A DNA stretch of 9,118 nt from CAZQFS01 sp964592755 (lineage in GTDB: Bacteria; Hydrothermota; Tepidihabitantia; Tepidihabitantales; Tepidihabitantaceae): the NCBI GenBank assembly GCA_964592755.1, contig CAZQFS010000116.1, forward strand, positions 1 to 9,118. Direction: 5' to 3'. The notes beneath the pieces are model-generated. The model did not search any database. It was given only the letters and a program-made list of their open reading frames with translations, and was not told the origin of the DNA. A program made the position numbers and the translations under genes. Numbering within the stretch: the first letter of the stretch is position 1; each line of letters opens with the position of its first letter. This document shows positions 1 through 6,989 of the stretch, in pieces.

Positions 1-786
1 CGATTCGTGCTGCCGGGCGAGACGCTCTATCTTGCTACGCCGGGCTACGCGGCGCACAGCGGCTGGGTTGCCTCTGACGGTGAGCTGGTCGAGGGGTCGG
101 GTCGAACCGGCTGGGTAGCGCCTGCCACGCCGGGCCTGTGCGAGTTGATTGCGACAAGCAGCAGCGGCGTCAAGCGGGTGAATGCTTTTGTCATGATCCC
201 CTTTGACAGCCTGAAGAACGGCTGCCTGAACGGTGTGCGCATCGGCCGGTATCCGAGCTCGAGCCCTTTCCCCAACTTCACCCGCCCGCGCGGTTTCATC
301 ATGGTGACGCCGGAGGTGCTGGATGCGGCGGTGTCAGACCGCTACACCCTGCGGGACTTCGCGCCGAGACAGCCGGACGGGTTCCCGAAGTACATGGTCC
401 TGCGTGAAGAGCTGCTCATCAAGCTGGAACTCTTGACCGACCTGGTGCAGAGTCGGGGCTACGGGTGCGACAAGCTCACGGTCATCAGCGGGTTCCGTTC
501 ACCATTCCACAACCGGCGCAACCGCTCGGGCCGCAACAGCGCACACGTCTACGGCGGCGCAGCCGACCTTGTCATCGATGCGAACCACGACGGGCGCATG
601 GATGACCTGAATCGCGATGGCGCCGTCAACCGCCGCGACTCCAAGCTGATGGCCGGCCTGGTCGACGACCTCGAAGCCCAGCATCCTGAGCTGGTCGGAG
701 GCTGCGGCTGGTACTCGCGCACGCGCTACCGTGGCCCTTTCATTCACGTCGATGTCCGGGGCCAACCGTCCCGCTGGCATCAGTGA
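1..786 (+). CDS. M15-family D-Ala-D-Ala carboxypeptidase-like peptidase, 5' partial
   Basis: The reading frame is open to the left edge (codons before the GTG at 7 are not stops) and no signal peptide is visible, so the true start is probably upstream. Numbering below is from GTG 7 (259 residues). Residues 1-65 look like a beta-rich Ig-like domain ending in a VNAFVMIP strand. Residues 95-259 are the M15 peptidase domain. Its zinc site can be read as H180 and D187 in SAHVYGGAADLVID and H247 in HVDVRG, with D249 nearby. The segment LTVISGFRSPFHN is the usual conserved lead-in. Between D187 and H247 lie two DxNxDG loops (residues 191-211) resembling EF-hand or dockerin calcium loops. The family cleaves D-Ala termini or peptide stems of murein; the exact substrate is inferred. 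The stop overlaps the next start by 4 nt, so translation is probably coupled to the L,D-transpeptidase. Confidence 0.85.
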   Translation, partial: RFVLPGETLYLATPGYAAHSGWVASDGELVEGSGRTGWVAPATPGLCELIATSSSGVKRVNAFVMIPFDSLKNGCLNGVRIGRYPSSSPFPNFTRPRGFIMVTPEVLDAAVSDRYTLRDFAPRQPDGFPKYMVLREELLIKLELLTDLVQSRGYGCDKLTVISGFRSPFHNRRNRSGRNSAHVYGGAADLVIDANHDGRMDDLNRDGAVNRRDSKLMAGLVDDLEAQHPELVGGCGWYSRTRYRGPFIHVDVRGQPSRWHQ

Positions 787-1469
787 AGTTGAGTCCGCTT
801 CAGTCAATCTGCCTGATTCTGCTTGCGGTCCTGGTCATGGCCTGGGCCGAACTCTACATGCCGTTCCGGGAGAGCTTCCGGCTCGACGTCGTTGAGCTCG
901 CAGTTCAAGTCTACCGGACCAGGAACGAGACAACCGCCCTGCGCCGTGAGCTGCCCCGACTCGGGCAGGAGCTTGCCGACCTGACCAGACAACTGCAGGA
1001 TGTATCGCGCCGGGTGGCAAGCGCTTTCTCCAACGAGCTGTACTTGGTGGTCAATCCGGCAACAAACCGGCTGGCCATGCGACGTGGTCAGGAGGTACTG
1101 CTTGAGGCACCGATTTCGACCGGCAGCAACGACTCGCTCTCAAGGCGGGGGCGGAAGTGGGTCTTCCGAACTCCCCGCGGGGTAATGACGGTGCTGCGCA
1201 AGAAGAAGGACCCGGTCTGGCTCAAGCCGGACTGGGCATTTCTGGAGAAAGGTGAGCCGGTGCCCGCCTGGAACTCGCCGTTGCGCCGGGAGAAAGGGGT
1301 GCTCGGTGACTACCTGCTGGACCTGGGCGGCGGGGTGATGATTCACGGCACCCCGATGGAACACCTGCTCGGCCAGAGCGTCACGCACGGCTGCATCCGG
1401 GTCGGCAAGGATGACCTTCGCGTGCTCTACGACTCGGTCCCAGTGGGCGCCAAGGTCTACATCTTCTAG
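783..1469 (+). CDS. Membrane-anchored L,D-transpeptidase (YkuD domain)
   Basis: This is a 228-residue protein starting at GTG 783, which overlaps the previous stop (GTGA). No Shine-Dalgarno sequence is visible, which fits coupled translation. Residues 5-26 form one hydrophobic membrane anchor. Residues 35-80 are charged and heptad-like, probably a coiled coil or stalk. Residues 85-228 are a YkuD catalytic domain. The signature is intact: H188 in MIHGT, then THGCIR at 201-206 with catalytic Cys204, H202 and R206. Enzymes of this family form 3-3 cross-links in peptidoglycan or attach proteins to it, using a Cys acyl-enzyme outside the cytoplasmic membrane. The upstream M15 peptidase and the downstream paralogue suggest a small murein-remodelling operon. 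No LysM or other murein-binding domain is seen, so substrate targeting is unclear. Confidence 0.9.
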   Translation: MKLSPLQSICLILLAVLVMAWAELYMPFRESFRLDVVELAVQVYRTRNETTALRRELPRLGQELADLTRQLQDVSRRVASAFSNELYLVVNPATNRLAMRRGQEVLLEAPISTGSNDSLSRRGRKWVFRTPRGVMTVLRKKKDPVWLKPDWAFLEKGEPVPAWNSPLRREKGVLGDYLLDLGGGVMIHGTPMEHLLGQSVTHGCIRVGKDDLRVLYDSVPVGAKVYIF

Positions 1470-1479
1470 TGAACCGACG

Positions 1480-2136
1480 ATGAAACCGGGCAGATTCCGG
1501 GTCACGCTGAGCGTCGTCGCCACGGTACTCATCAGCCTGGCGATTGCCCGGCTGGTCGAAGCCGTGGGTAAGCGCGAACTGGTACGAGCCGCCGACGAAG
1601 TCCGCACCGCGCACGACTCGGTCCGCGCCGAGTTTGAGGCGCTGCAACTGGCCGGCCGCCGCCTCCGGGAAGACCAGGAGTTCCTTAACTTCCGCCTGGC
1701 CGCGTTCTCCCGACGGGAGCCCTATCTCATCCTGGAACGGGCACGCGCCAGGCTGTCCCTGGCGGTTGGTGACAAGACCCTGCTCGAGACCAGGTTCCGT
1801 CTGCGCGGCCCGGCGCATGCACAGGAGGAACTGGCCCGGCTTGCCGGTGCCACGCTCGAAGTGCTCGCCACGCGACCCAACACCGACTGGTACCGGCCGG
1901 ACTGGCTTTACCGGCTGGAGGGGGTCGAGCCGCCCCCCGACTCCGCGGCCCGCATCGTGGCCAACGCCTTTGGCCCGGGCGAGGTATTCCTGGGTGGTGA
2001 TATCGTTATCCACGGCCCGGCATCAGAGAACGTGCCGCCCGAGGCGATTGACCACAGCTACATCGAACTGGACACCGGTGCGCTGAAGACCGTGCTTGAC
2101 GTGGTCAAACCCGGCACCCAGGTACGCATCCGCTGA
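1480..2136 (+). CDS. Degenerate L,D-transpeptidase-like protein lacking the catalytic Cys
   Basis: This is a 218-residue protein from ATG 1480, 10 nt after the previous stop. An in-frame ATG at 1411 would overlap the upstream gene by about 60 nt and place unrelated residues before the membrane segment, so 1480 is preferred although no clear Shine-Dalgarno sequence precedes it. The layout copies the upstream L,D-transpeptidase: membrane helix at 7-26, charged coiled-coil-like stretch at 30-75, then a YkuD-like fold. PYLILERARARLSLAVGDKT matches the first YkuD strands, WYRPDW (137-142) matches WLKPDW of the neighbour, and IVIHGP holds the conserved H178. The active-site motif THGCIR is replaced by DHSYIE (191-196): the histidine remains, but Gly, Cys and Arg are gone. 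Tyr194 sits at the Cys position. It therefore should not transpeptidate by the known mechanism. A regulatory, scaffold or murein-binding role is inferred. Confidence 0.85.
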   Translation: MKPGRFRVTLSVVATVLISLAIARLVEAVGKRELVRAADEVRTAHDSVRAEFEALQLAGRRLREDQEFLNFRLAAFSRREPYLILERARARLSLAVGDKTLLETRFRLRGPAHAQEELARLAGATLEVLATRPNTDWYRPDWLYRLEGVEPPPDSAARIVANAFGPGEVFLGGDIVIHGPASENVPPEAIDHSYIELDTGALKTVLDVVKPGTQVRIR

Positions 2137-2262
2137 ACCCCAATCCCGAGATTGACTGCCGCGAAGCACACGGAATCTGAGCAGAGGACCAGGAGTCTGA
2201 GGTGCAACCATTCCTTCGTGGCTTTCGTGGCTCAATGTCGGGTTCCGGGTGAATCCTGCCCT
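2137..2262. other. Intergenic spacer with short degenerate repeats
   Basis: No gene is supported here. The stretch starts with CCCCAAT CCCGAGA (2138-2151), a heptamer-like pattern also seen inside the ATPase gene, and contains two tandem copies of a 9-mer at 2215-2232. The small reverse-strand frame across it begins with an SHESHEG-like peptide, which is simply the translation of the 9-nt repeat. Confidence 0.6.
2215..2232. repeat. Tandem 9-bp repeat TTCGTGGCT x2
   Basis: Two perfect head-to-tail copies of TTCGTGGCT lie at 2215-2223 and 2224-2232 in the spacer upstream of the tRNA promoter. They have no coding or obvious regulatory role. They look like a short remnant of a longer simple-sequence array. 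Confidence 0.75.
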
Positions 2263-2290
2263 TTGACATGCTCCTGATGTGCGCTAGTCT
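2263..2290 (+). promoter_or_regulatory. Probable sigma70 promoter for tRNA-Ser
   Basis: A perfect -35 box TTGACA (2263-2268) is followed after 16 nt by TAGTCT (2285-2290), which keeps the key first T, second A and last T of the -10 consensus. Transcription would start near 2297, about 65 nt before the mature tRNA 5' end. The leader contains a GC-rich palindrome at 2307-2316. Given the small gap after the tRNA, the same promoter may also feed the YdeI-family gene and the genes behind it. Confidence 0.6.
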
Positions 2291-2361
2291 TAGGGCGTGA
2301 CACGCCGCCGGCCGGCCGCACGCACTGCGCGTACGGAGCGACCGGCAACCAGAGTCTTCAC

Positions 2362-2475
<114 letters not shown>

Positions 2476-2482
2476 AGACCCA

Positions 2483-3109
2483 ATGACGAAGTCCGTAGTC
2501 AAAGGTCCAGAGCCACAAGTCAAGGTGCAGGCAACCAGTCCGCTTGACTTCCGCAGCGCGGCGGAGTGGCGGCGGTGGCTTGAGCGCAATCACGCGCAGT
2601 CCCGGGGCGAGTGGGTCTACATGTACAAGAAGTCCGCCAGGTCCGGGCTGCGCTACCAGGATGCTCTGGACGAGGCGCTGTGCTTCGGCTGGATTGACGG
2701 TCAGATCAAGGCGGTGGACGAAGACCGGTTCAGGCAACGCTGGACCCCGCGCCGCCGCGGCAGCGTGTGGTCGCAGGTGAACAAGGACAAGGTGAAACGG
2801 CTGACTGCCGAAGGCAGGATGACCGAGCCCGGGCTGGCCGCAGTCAAAGAGGCGAGAAGGGCCGGCACGTGGCAGGCGGCGTACACCAACCGGCGGGAGG
2901 ACCGCATTCCTGCTGACCTGGCCCGGGCGCTGCGTGCGGAACCGGAGGCGTGGCGCAACTTCAGCAGCTTCGCCCGCACATACCGCAGTATGTACGTCGG
3001 CTGGGTCAAGGACGCGAAGAGACCCGAGACCCGCGCGCGCCGCATCGAGGCAGTAGTCCGGCGCGCACGCGAGAACCGCAAGCCGGGTATGGACTCGCTG
3101 TACAAGTGA
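2483..3109 (+). CDS. YdeI/OmpD-associated family protein
   Basis: This is a 208-residue protein. The frame runs upstream through the tRNA to 2297, which cannot be coding, so the start is ATG 2483 with GGAAG (2473-2477) five bases before it. Residues 1-18 form a poorly conserved lead. Residues 20-208 match the YdeI/OmpD-associated family by its hallmarks: DEALCFGWIDGQ (63-74), RFRQRWTPRRRGSVWSQVN (82-100), and a C-terminus with two helical segments ending in the NRKPGM stretch. Family members are small soluble proteins named after a Salmonella/E. coli link to OmpD and to bacteriocin or polymyxin tolerance; their biochemical activity is not established. No signal peptide or membrane segment is seen, so it is probably cytoplasmic. 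It lies 36 bp before the copper ATPase and may share a transcript with it. Confidence 0.87.
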   Translation: MTKSVVKGPEPQVKVQATSPLDFRSAAEWRRWLERNHAQSRGEWVYMYKKSARSGLRYQDALDEALCFGWIDGQIKAVDEDRFRQRWTPRRRGSVWSQVNKDKVKRLTAEGRMTEPGLAAVKEARRAGTWQAAYTNRREDRIPADLARALRAEPEAWRNFSSFARTYRSMYVGWVKDAKRPETRARRIEAVVRRARENRKPGMDSLYK

Positions 3110-3132
3110 TGAGCCGCCACCGGTCGCAGGCA

Positions 3133-3139
3133 GAGGAGG
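3133..3139 (+). promoter_or_regulatory. Strong Shine-Dalgarno GAGGAGG for the copper ATPase
   Basis: GAGGAGG lies six bases before ATG 3146, the best ribosome-binding site in the window. It fixes the ATPase start. The site lies within a 14-codon frame (ATG 3109 to TAA 3153) whose start overlaps the stop of the preceding gene as TGATG. Confidence 0.8.
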
Positions 3140-3145
3140 ATACAG

Positions 3146-5866
3146 ATGCGTAACAGAAAGCCGGCAGTACACACCGACCCGGTGTGCAGAATGCAGGTAG
3201 CCGAGGGCGAAGAAGCAGCACGGCGGGTGTATGACGGCAGAACCTACTACTTCTGCAGCAAGGTCTGCGCACGTAAGTTCATGGAAGACCCCGAGCTGTA
3301 CCTGGGGGAAGTCACAAGCCACAAGCCGCAAGTCGCGGGCCCCGAACCCCGAGTCGCCGATTCCGAGGTCCGGCATACCGAGTTTCACACCGACCCGGTG
3401 TGCAAGATGAAGGTGGTCGAGGGGCGTGAGGCCGGGCGGTGGGACCATCAGGGAACGACCTACTTCTTCTGCAATGCGAGCTGCCTCCAGCGGTTCCGCG
3501 CAGAGCCGGAGAGGTTCCTCCAGGGAGAAGGACGAAGTTCGAAGGACCAAGGACGAATGCCGGAGCCGGAAGACGAACGCAGGAAGGTGAGCGACGGAGG
3601 CGAACCGAGCGAGCCGGCGCAGCAGGAGAATCCCGAGCTGGGCGGAATGCAGACTACTACGCTGTCGGTCGGCGGGATGACCTGCGCGAGCTGTGTCGCG
3701 ACGGTCGAGCAGGCGTTATGCCGACTGCCCGGAGTGAAGTCGGCAACCGTCAACTTCGCGATTGAGAAGGCAATCGTCGAGCACGACCCGGGAAGAGCTC
3801 CGACCGCGGCGCTGAAGAAGGCGGTGACCGACGCCGGCTATGACGTGCTTCCCGATGAGACGGACACCGAGGACCGGGTGGCCGTCGAACGACGTCAGGC
3901 CCAGAGCCGACTGCTCTGGGCCTGGATGCTCGCCCTGGTGCCGATGTTCTTCATGGTGCTGCACTGGTTCGGGATGCACCACATGCAGTGGATGGTATGG
4001 CTCGACAGCGCGTTCTGCGCCGCAGTGCTGTTCGGCCCGGGCTGGAGCACGATACGGGCTGCTTGGGGCTCGCTGCGGGCCGGGTCGGCTTCGATGGACG
4101 TGCTCATCGTGCTCGGCACCGGCGCGGCTCTTGTGTCGGGTATTGCCGTGCTGGCCGGGCTGCCGATAAAGAGCTTTGCCGATGCGGGCGGGATGGTGAT
4201 GGCCGTGTTCCTGACCGGCCGCTTCATCGAGGCGCGAGCCAAGGGCCGGGCTTCGCAGGCAATCCGAAAGCTGGCTGCGCTCGGTGCACGCACCGCGCAT
4301 GTTCAACTGGCCGAAGGGGTCGAGAAGGAAGTGCCGGTCGCGCAGCTTGTGCCCGGCGACATCATGGTCATCCGGCCGGGCGAGAAGATACCGACCGACG
4401 GCCGCATCATCGACGGCAGCACCAGCGTGGATGAGTCAATGGCGACCGGCGAGTCCCTGCCGGTAGAGAAAAAGGTCGGCGATGAGGTCATCGGCGCGAC
4501 GGTGAACGGCAACGGCCTCATCAAAGTCGAGGTCACACGCGTGGGCAAGGACACGTTCCTCTCCCAGGTCATCAAACTGGTCGAGCAGGCGCAGGGGAAG
4601 AAGATACCGATACAGGCGTTTGCCGACCGCGTGACCGCGCGATTCGTGCCGGTGGTGCTGCTGGTCGCGGTGGGGACGTTTGCCGCATGGCTGCTGTTCA
4701 CACCGACGCTGAAGCCGGTGCTTGCGTGGGCGGGCGGGTTTCTGCCCTGGGTAGACCCGAACCTGCCGACGTTCTCACTGGCGTTCTCTGCCGGTGTTGC
4801 CGTATTGGTCATTGCCTGCCCGTGCGCTTTGGGACTGGCGACTCCGACCGCCCTGATGGTCGGCTCGGGGCTCGGCGCGGAGCGCGGAATCCTCTTTCGC
4901 AGCGGCGAGGCGATTCAGACCCTCAAAGAGGTGCGCGCCGTGGTATTCGACAAGACCGGCACGATTACCCGGGGCCGACCCGCGGTTATAGACGTAATTC
5001 CGGCAGCCGGCGTTGAGCGGGCCGACGTGCTGAGAATGGCGGCGTCGGTGGAACAGGGGTCAGAGCATCCTCTGGCCGGAGCGGTCGTCGCGGCCGCGGA
5101 AGTGGACAAGCTCCTGTTGTCACAAGCGAGAGGCGTACAGGCAGTGCCGGGCAAGGGCATAAGCGGAACGGTTGATGGTCAGCAGGTACTTGTGGGCAAG
5201 GAGGCATTGCTGACTGATGCCGGGATTGACCATCGGTCCCTGGCCGAAGCCGCGGCCGGGTTGCAGAGCCGCGCACGGACCATGCTTCACGTCGCGGCTG
5301 GCGGCAGGGTGCTCGGTGTTATCGGCGTGGCCGACACGGTCAAGCCGGACTCGGCCAAGGCAATTGCAGACCTGAAGGCGCTCGGCATCGTACCCGTGAT
5401 GCTGACCGGTGACAACCGGCAGACCGGCGAGTCCGTGGCGCGCGAGGTCGGCATCGAGCGTGTGGTCGCCGAAGTCCTGCCTGCGCAGAAGCAGCAGGTC
5501 GTATTGGACCTGCAGAAGGAGTTCGGCATCGTGGCCATGGTCGGCGACGGCATCAACGATGCGCCCGCGCTCAAGGCCGCGAACGTCGGCATCGCCATCG
5601 GCACCGGCACCGACGTGGCCATTGAATCCTCGGACCTAACGCTCGTGCGTGGCGACCTCTCGAGTGTGGTTGCGGCGGTGAAGCTATCGTGTGCGACGTT
5701 TGTGAAGATAAGGCAGAACCTGTTCTGGGCGTTCTTCTACAACACGGTGGCGGTTCCGGTAGCCATGCTCGGCCTGCTGCACCCGGTCATCGCCGAGGTA
5801 GCCATGGCCCTGAGCTCGGTAAACGTAGTTACGAACTCACTGCGTCTGCGCCGCACTAGGTCGTAG
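3146..5866 (+). CDS. copA: Cu+-exporting P1B-type ATPase with two N-terminal YHS domains and one HMA domain
   Basis: This is a 906-residue protein. YHS domain 1 (11-54) has Cys14, Cys37 and Cys41; YHS domain 2 (83-127) has Cys86, Cys109 and Cys113. The HMA domain (171-236) has GMTCASC with Cys180 and Cys183. Membrane segments follow from about 255. The actuator loop carries TGES (434-437). The copper-binding CPC (558-560) sits in the sixth core helix. The phosphorylation motif DKTGT (602-606) has Asp602; HP (641-642), TGDN (754-757) and GDGIND (800-805) complete the ATP domain. YN (865-866) and MALSS (887-891) in the last two helices are the Cu+ signature of P1B-1 pumps. It exports Cu+ across the inner membrane using ATP. 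The doubled YHS module is an extra, probably metal-sensing or delivering. The linkers at 55-82 and 128-168 are low complexity and encoded by 7-nt repeats. No CsoR or CueR regulator is in view. Confidence 0.95.
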   Translation: MRNRKPAVHTDPVCRMQVAEGEEAARRVYDGRTYYFCSKVCARKFMEDPELYLGEVTSHKPQVAGPEPRVADSEVRHTEFHTDPVCKMKVVEGREAGRWDHQGTTYFFCNASCLQRFRAEPERFLQGEGRSSKDQGRMPEPEDERRKVSDGGEPSEPAQQENPELGGMQTTTLSVGGMTCASCVATVEQALCRLPGVKSATVNFAIEKAIVEHDPGRAPTAALKKAVTDAGYDVLPDETDTEDRVAVERRQAQSRLLWAWMLALVPMFFMVLHWFGMHHMQWMVWLDSAFCAAVLFGPGWSTIRAAWGSLRAGSASMDVLIVLGTGAALVSGIAVLAGLPIKSFADAGGMVMAVFLTGRFIEARAKGRASQAIRKLAALGARTAHVQLAEGVEKEVPVAQLVPGDIMVIRPGEKIPTDGRIIDGSTSVDESMATGESLPVEKKVGDEVIGATVNGNGLIKVEVTRVGKDTFLSQVIKLVEQAQGKKIPIQAFADRVTARFVPVVLLVAVGTFAAWLLFTPTLKPVLAWAGGFLPWVDPNLPTFSLAFSAGVAVLVIACPCALGLATPTALMVGSGLGAERGILFRSGEAIQTLKEVRAVVFDKTGTITRGRPAVIDVIPAAGVERADVLRMAASVEQGSEHPLAGAVVAAAEVDKLLLSQARGVQAVPGKGISGTVDGQQVLVGKEALLTDAGIDHRSLAEAAAGLQSRARTMLHVAAGGRVLGVIGVADTVKPDSAKAIADLKALGIVPVMLTGDNRQTGESVAREVGIERVVAEVLPAQKQQVVLDLQKEFGIVAMVGDGINDAPALKAANVGIAIGTGTDVAIESSDLTLVRGDLSSVVAAVKLSCATFVKIRQNLFWAFFYNTVAVPVAMLGLLHPVIAEVAMALSSVNVVTNSLRLRRTRS
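3313..3381 (+). repeat. Degenerate heptanucleotide repeats encoding the YHS1-YHS2 linker
   Basis: From 3313 the DNA reads as 7-mers: CACAAGC, CACAAGC, CGCAAGT, and then from 3340 CCCCGAA, CCCCGAG, TCGCCGA, TTCCGAG. The period is 7 nt, not a multiple of 3, so it is not explained by codon or amino-acid repetition. It falls within residues 56-79, between the two YHS domains of the copper ATPase. Confidence 0.65.
3528..3576 (+). repeat. Degenerate heptanucleotide repeats encoding the YHS2-HMA linker
   Basis: Consecutive 7-mers read AAGGACG (3528-3534), AAGTTCG, AAGGACC, AAGGACG (3549-3555), AATGCCG, and then fade out by 3576. They encode residues 128-143, the charged, probably disordered linker after YHS domain 2. 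The pattern is the same kind as in the first linker but with a different unit. Confidence 0.7.
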
Positions 5867-5878
5867 ACCACCGCCACG

Positions 5879-6940
5879 ATGAGGAACAGCAGAAGTGTCA
5901 CCAATCTTATACTGGCTGCGGTTTCTGTGCTCCACGCGGGTTCAACCGAGCTTCTCGACACGACCAAGCCGCGGCCCAAGAGACAACCGGTGGTCATCTC
6001 GTGGGTGGGCGACATATACCTTGCCGGCTCAGTGAACACGCTGGCCCAGCTCAGGGGGATGGACCACGTTCTTGCGGACGTCAGCGATACGCTGAAGGCC
6101 GACAGCCTGACCGTGGGTAACCTCGAATGCTCGGTGTCGACGACCGGCAAACCCGAGCAGGGCAAGCAGTACACGTTTCAGGCGCCGCCCGCCCTGCTGG
6201 ACGGGCTCAAGTGCAACGGCATCGAACTGGTCTCGCTCGCCAACAACCATGTGCTGGACTTCGGCAGAGAGGCGCTTGTTGAGATGCTGGGGCATCTGCG
6301 TAGTGCGGGTCTGGCATTCGGCGGTGCCGGAGAGAACGTCGACGCCGCGGCCGCACCTGTCTGCTTCACCATCGCCGGGCAGAGGCTGGCCCTGTTCTGC
6401 TACAGTCGGGTCATATCGAGCGAAAGCTGGTATGCCGGCCGGAACCGGGCCGGCGTGGTCGGCGCCTATGACCCGGCCCGGCTGCTGGCAGGCATAGCGC
6501 AGGCCCGCGACTCAGGCGCACTGGTCGCGGTCTACCTGCACTGGGGCAAGGAAAAGGAGAGTCGTCCCGAGTCATACCAGCGGTTGCTGGCCCGGCGCTG
6601 CGTCGAGGCGGGTGCGCACCTCGTGGTCGGCAGCCATCCCCATGTGCTCCAGGGGTTCGAGTTCTATCAGGGCAGGCTGATTGCCTACAGCCTCGGTAAC
6701 TTCATCTTCTCGAATCGTGACCGCCGGCCCACGATGATTCTCAGGACCACCTTTGTCGGGGACAGCCTCGTATCAGCCTCGGTCGTCCCCTGCCGGATTC
6801 CGTACCTCCGGCCCGAGCTGGTGCGAGACGAACCGGACCGACAGCAGTTCTTCCGTTACCTCGTCTCGATTTCCGAGGGCGTCGAGGTCGACAGCTTGGG
6901 TATGCTTAGACCGAAGCAACTGGTTCAGGTGAACCGATGA
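5879..6940 (+). CDS. CapA-family (PGA_cap) metallophosphatase-like protein, probably exported
   Basis: This is a 353-residue protein from ATG 5879, 12 bp after the ATPase stop, with no clear Shine-Dalgarno sequence. Residues 1-21 are a short basic plus hydrophobic stretch ending in LHAGS, like a signal peptide without a lipobox. The rest is a CapA/PGA_cap domain with its motifs in order: VGDIYLAG (43-50), GNLECSVS (80-87), LANNHVLDFG (120-129), LHWGKE (220-225), VGSHPHVLQG (250-259) and AYSLGNFIFS (269-278). The Asp, Asn and His residues in these motifs form the two-metal site of the calcineurin-like fold. CapA proteins act in poly-gamma-glutamate capsule synthesis in Bacillus, but most homologues occur without capB and capC, as here, and their role is unknown. 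No capsule genes are visible. Co-transcription with the copper ATPase is likely from the spacing. Confidence 0.88.
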   Translation: MRNSRSVTNLILAAVSVLHAGSTELLDTTKPRPKRQPVVISWVGDIYLAGSVNTLAQLRGMDHVLADVSDTLKADSLTVGNLECSVSTTGKPEQGKQYTFQAPPALLDGLKCNGIELVSLANNHVLDFGREALVEMLGHLRSAGLAFGGAGENVDAAAAPVCFTIAGQRLALFCYSRVISSESWYAGRNRAGVVGAYDPARLLAGIAQARDSGALVAVYLHWGKEKESRPESYQRLLARRCVEAGAHLVVGSHPHVLQGFEFYQGRLIAYSLGNFIFSNRDRRPTMILRTTFVGDSLVSASVVPCRIPYLRPELVRDEPDRQQFFRYLVSISEGVEVDSLGMLRPKQLVQVNR

Positions 6941-6989
6941 CTGCCGTATCGGACCAAGGATGCGTTCTTGATTCCTCAGCGGAATTGCG

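Noticed and set aside
2307..2316. GCCGGCCGGC palindrome in the tRNA leader
   Set aside because: A short self-complementary GC run is expected by chance in DNA of this composition.
3170..3404. 19-bp direct repeat as possible attachment or recombination sites
   Set aside because: Both copies encode the same conserved start of a YHS domain; domain duplication explains them.
6971..6985. ATTCC/GGAAT hairpin between the convergent genes as a terminator
   Set aside because: The stem is only 5 bp with low GC and no T-run on either strand, too weak to call a terminator.
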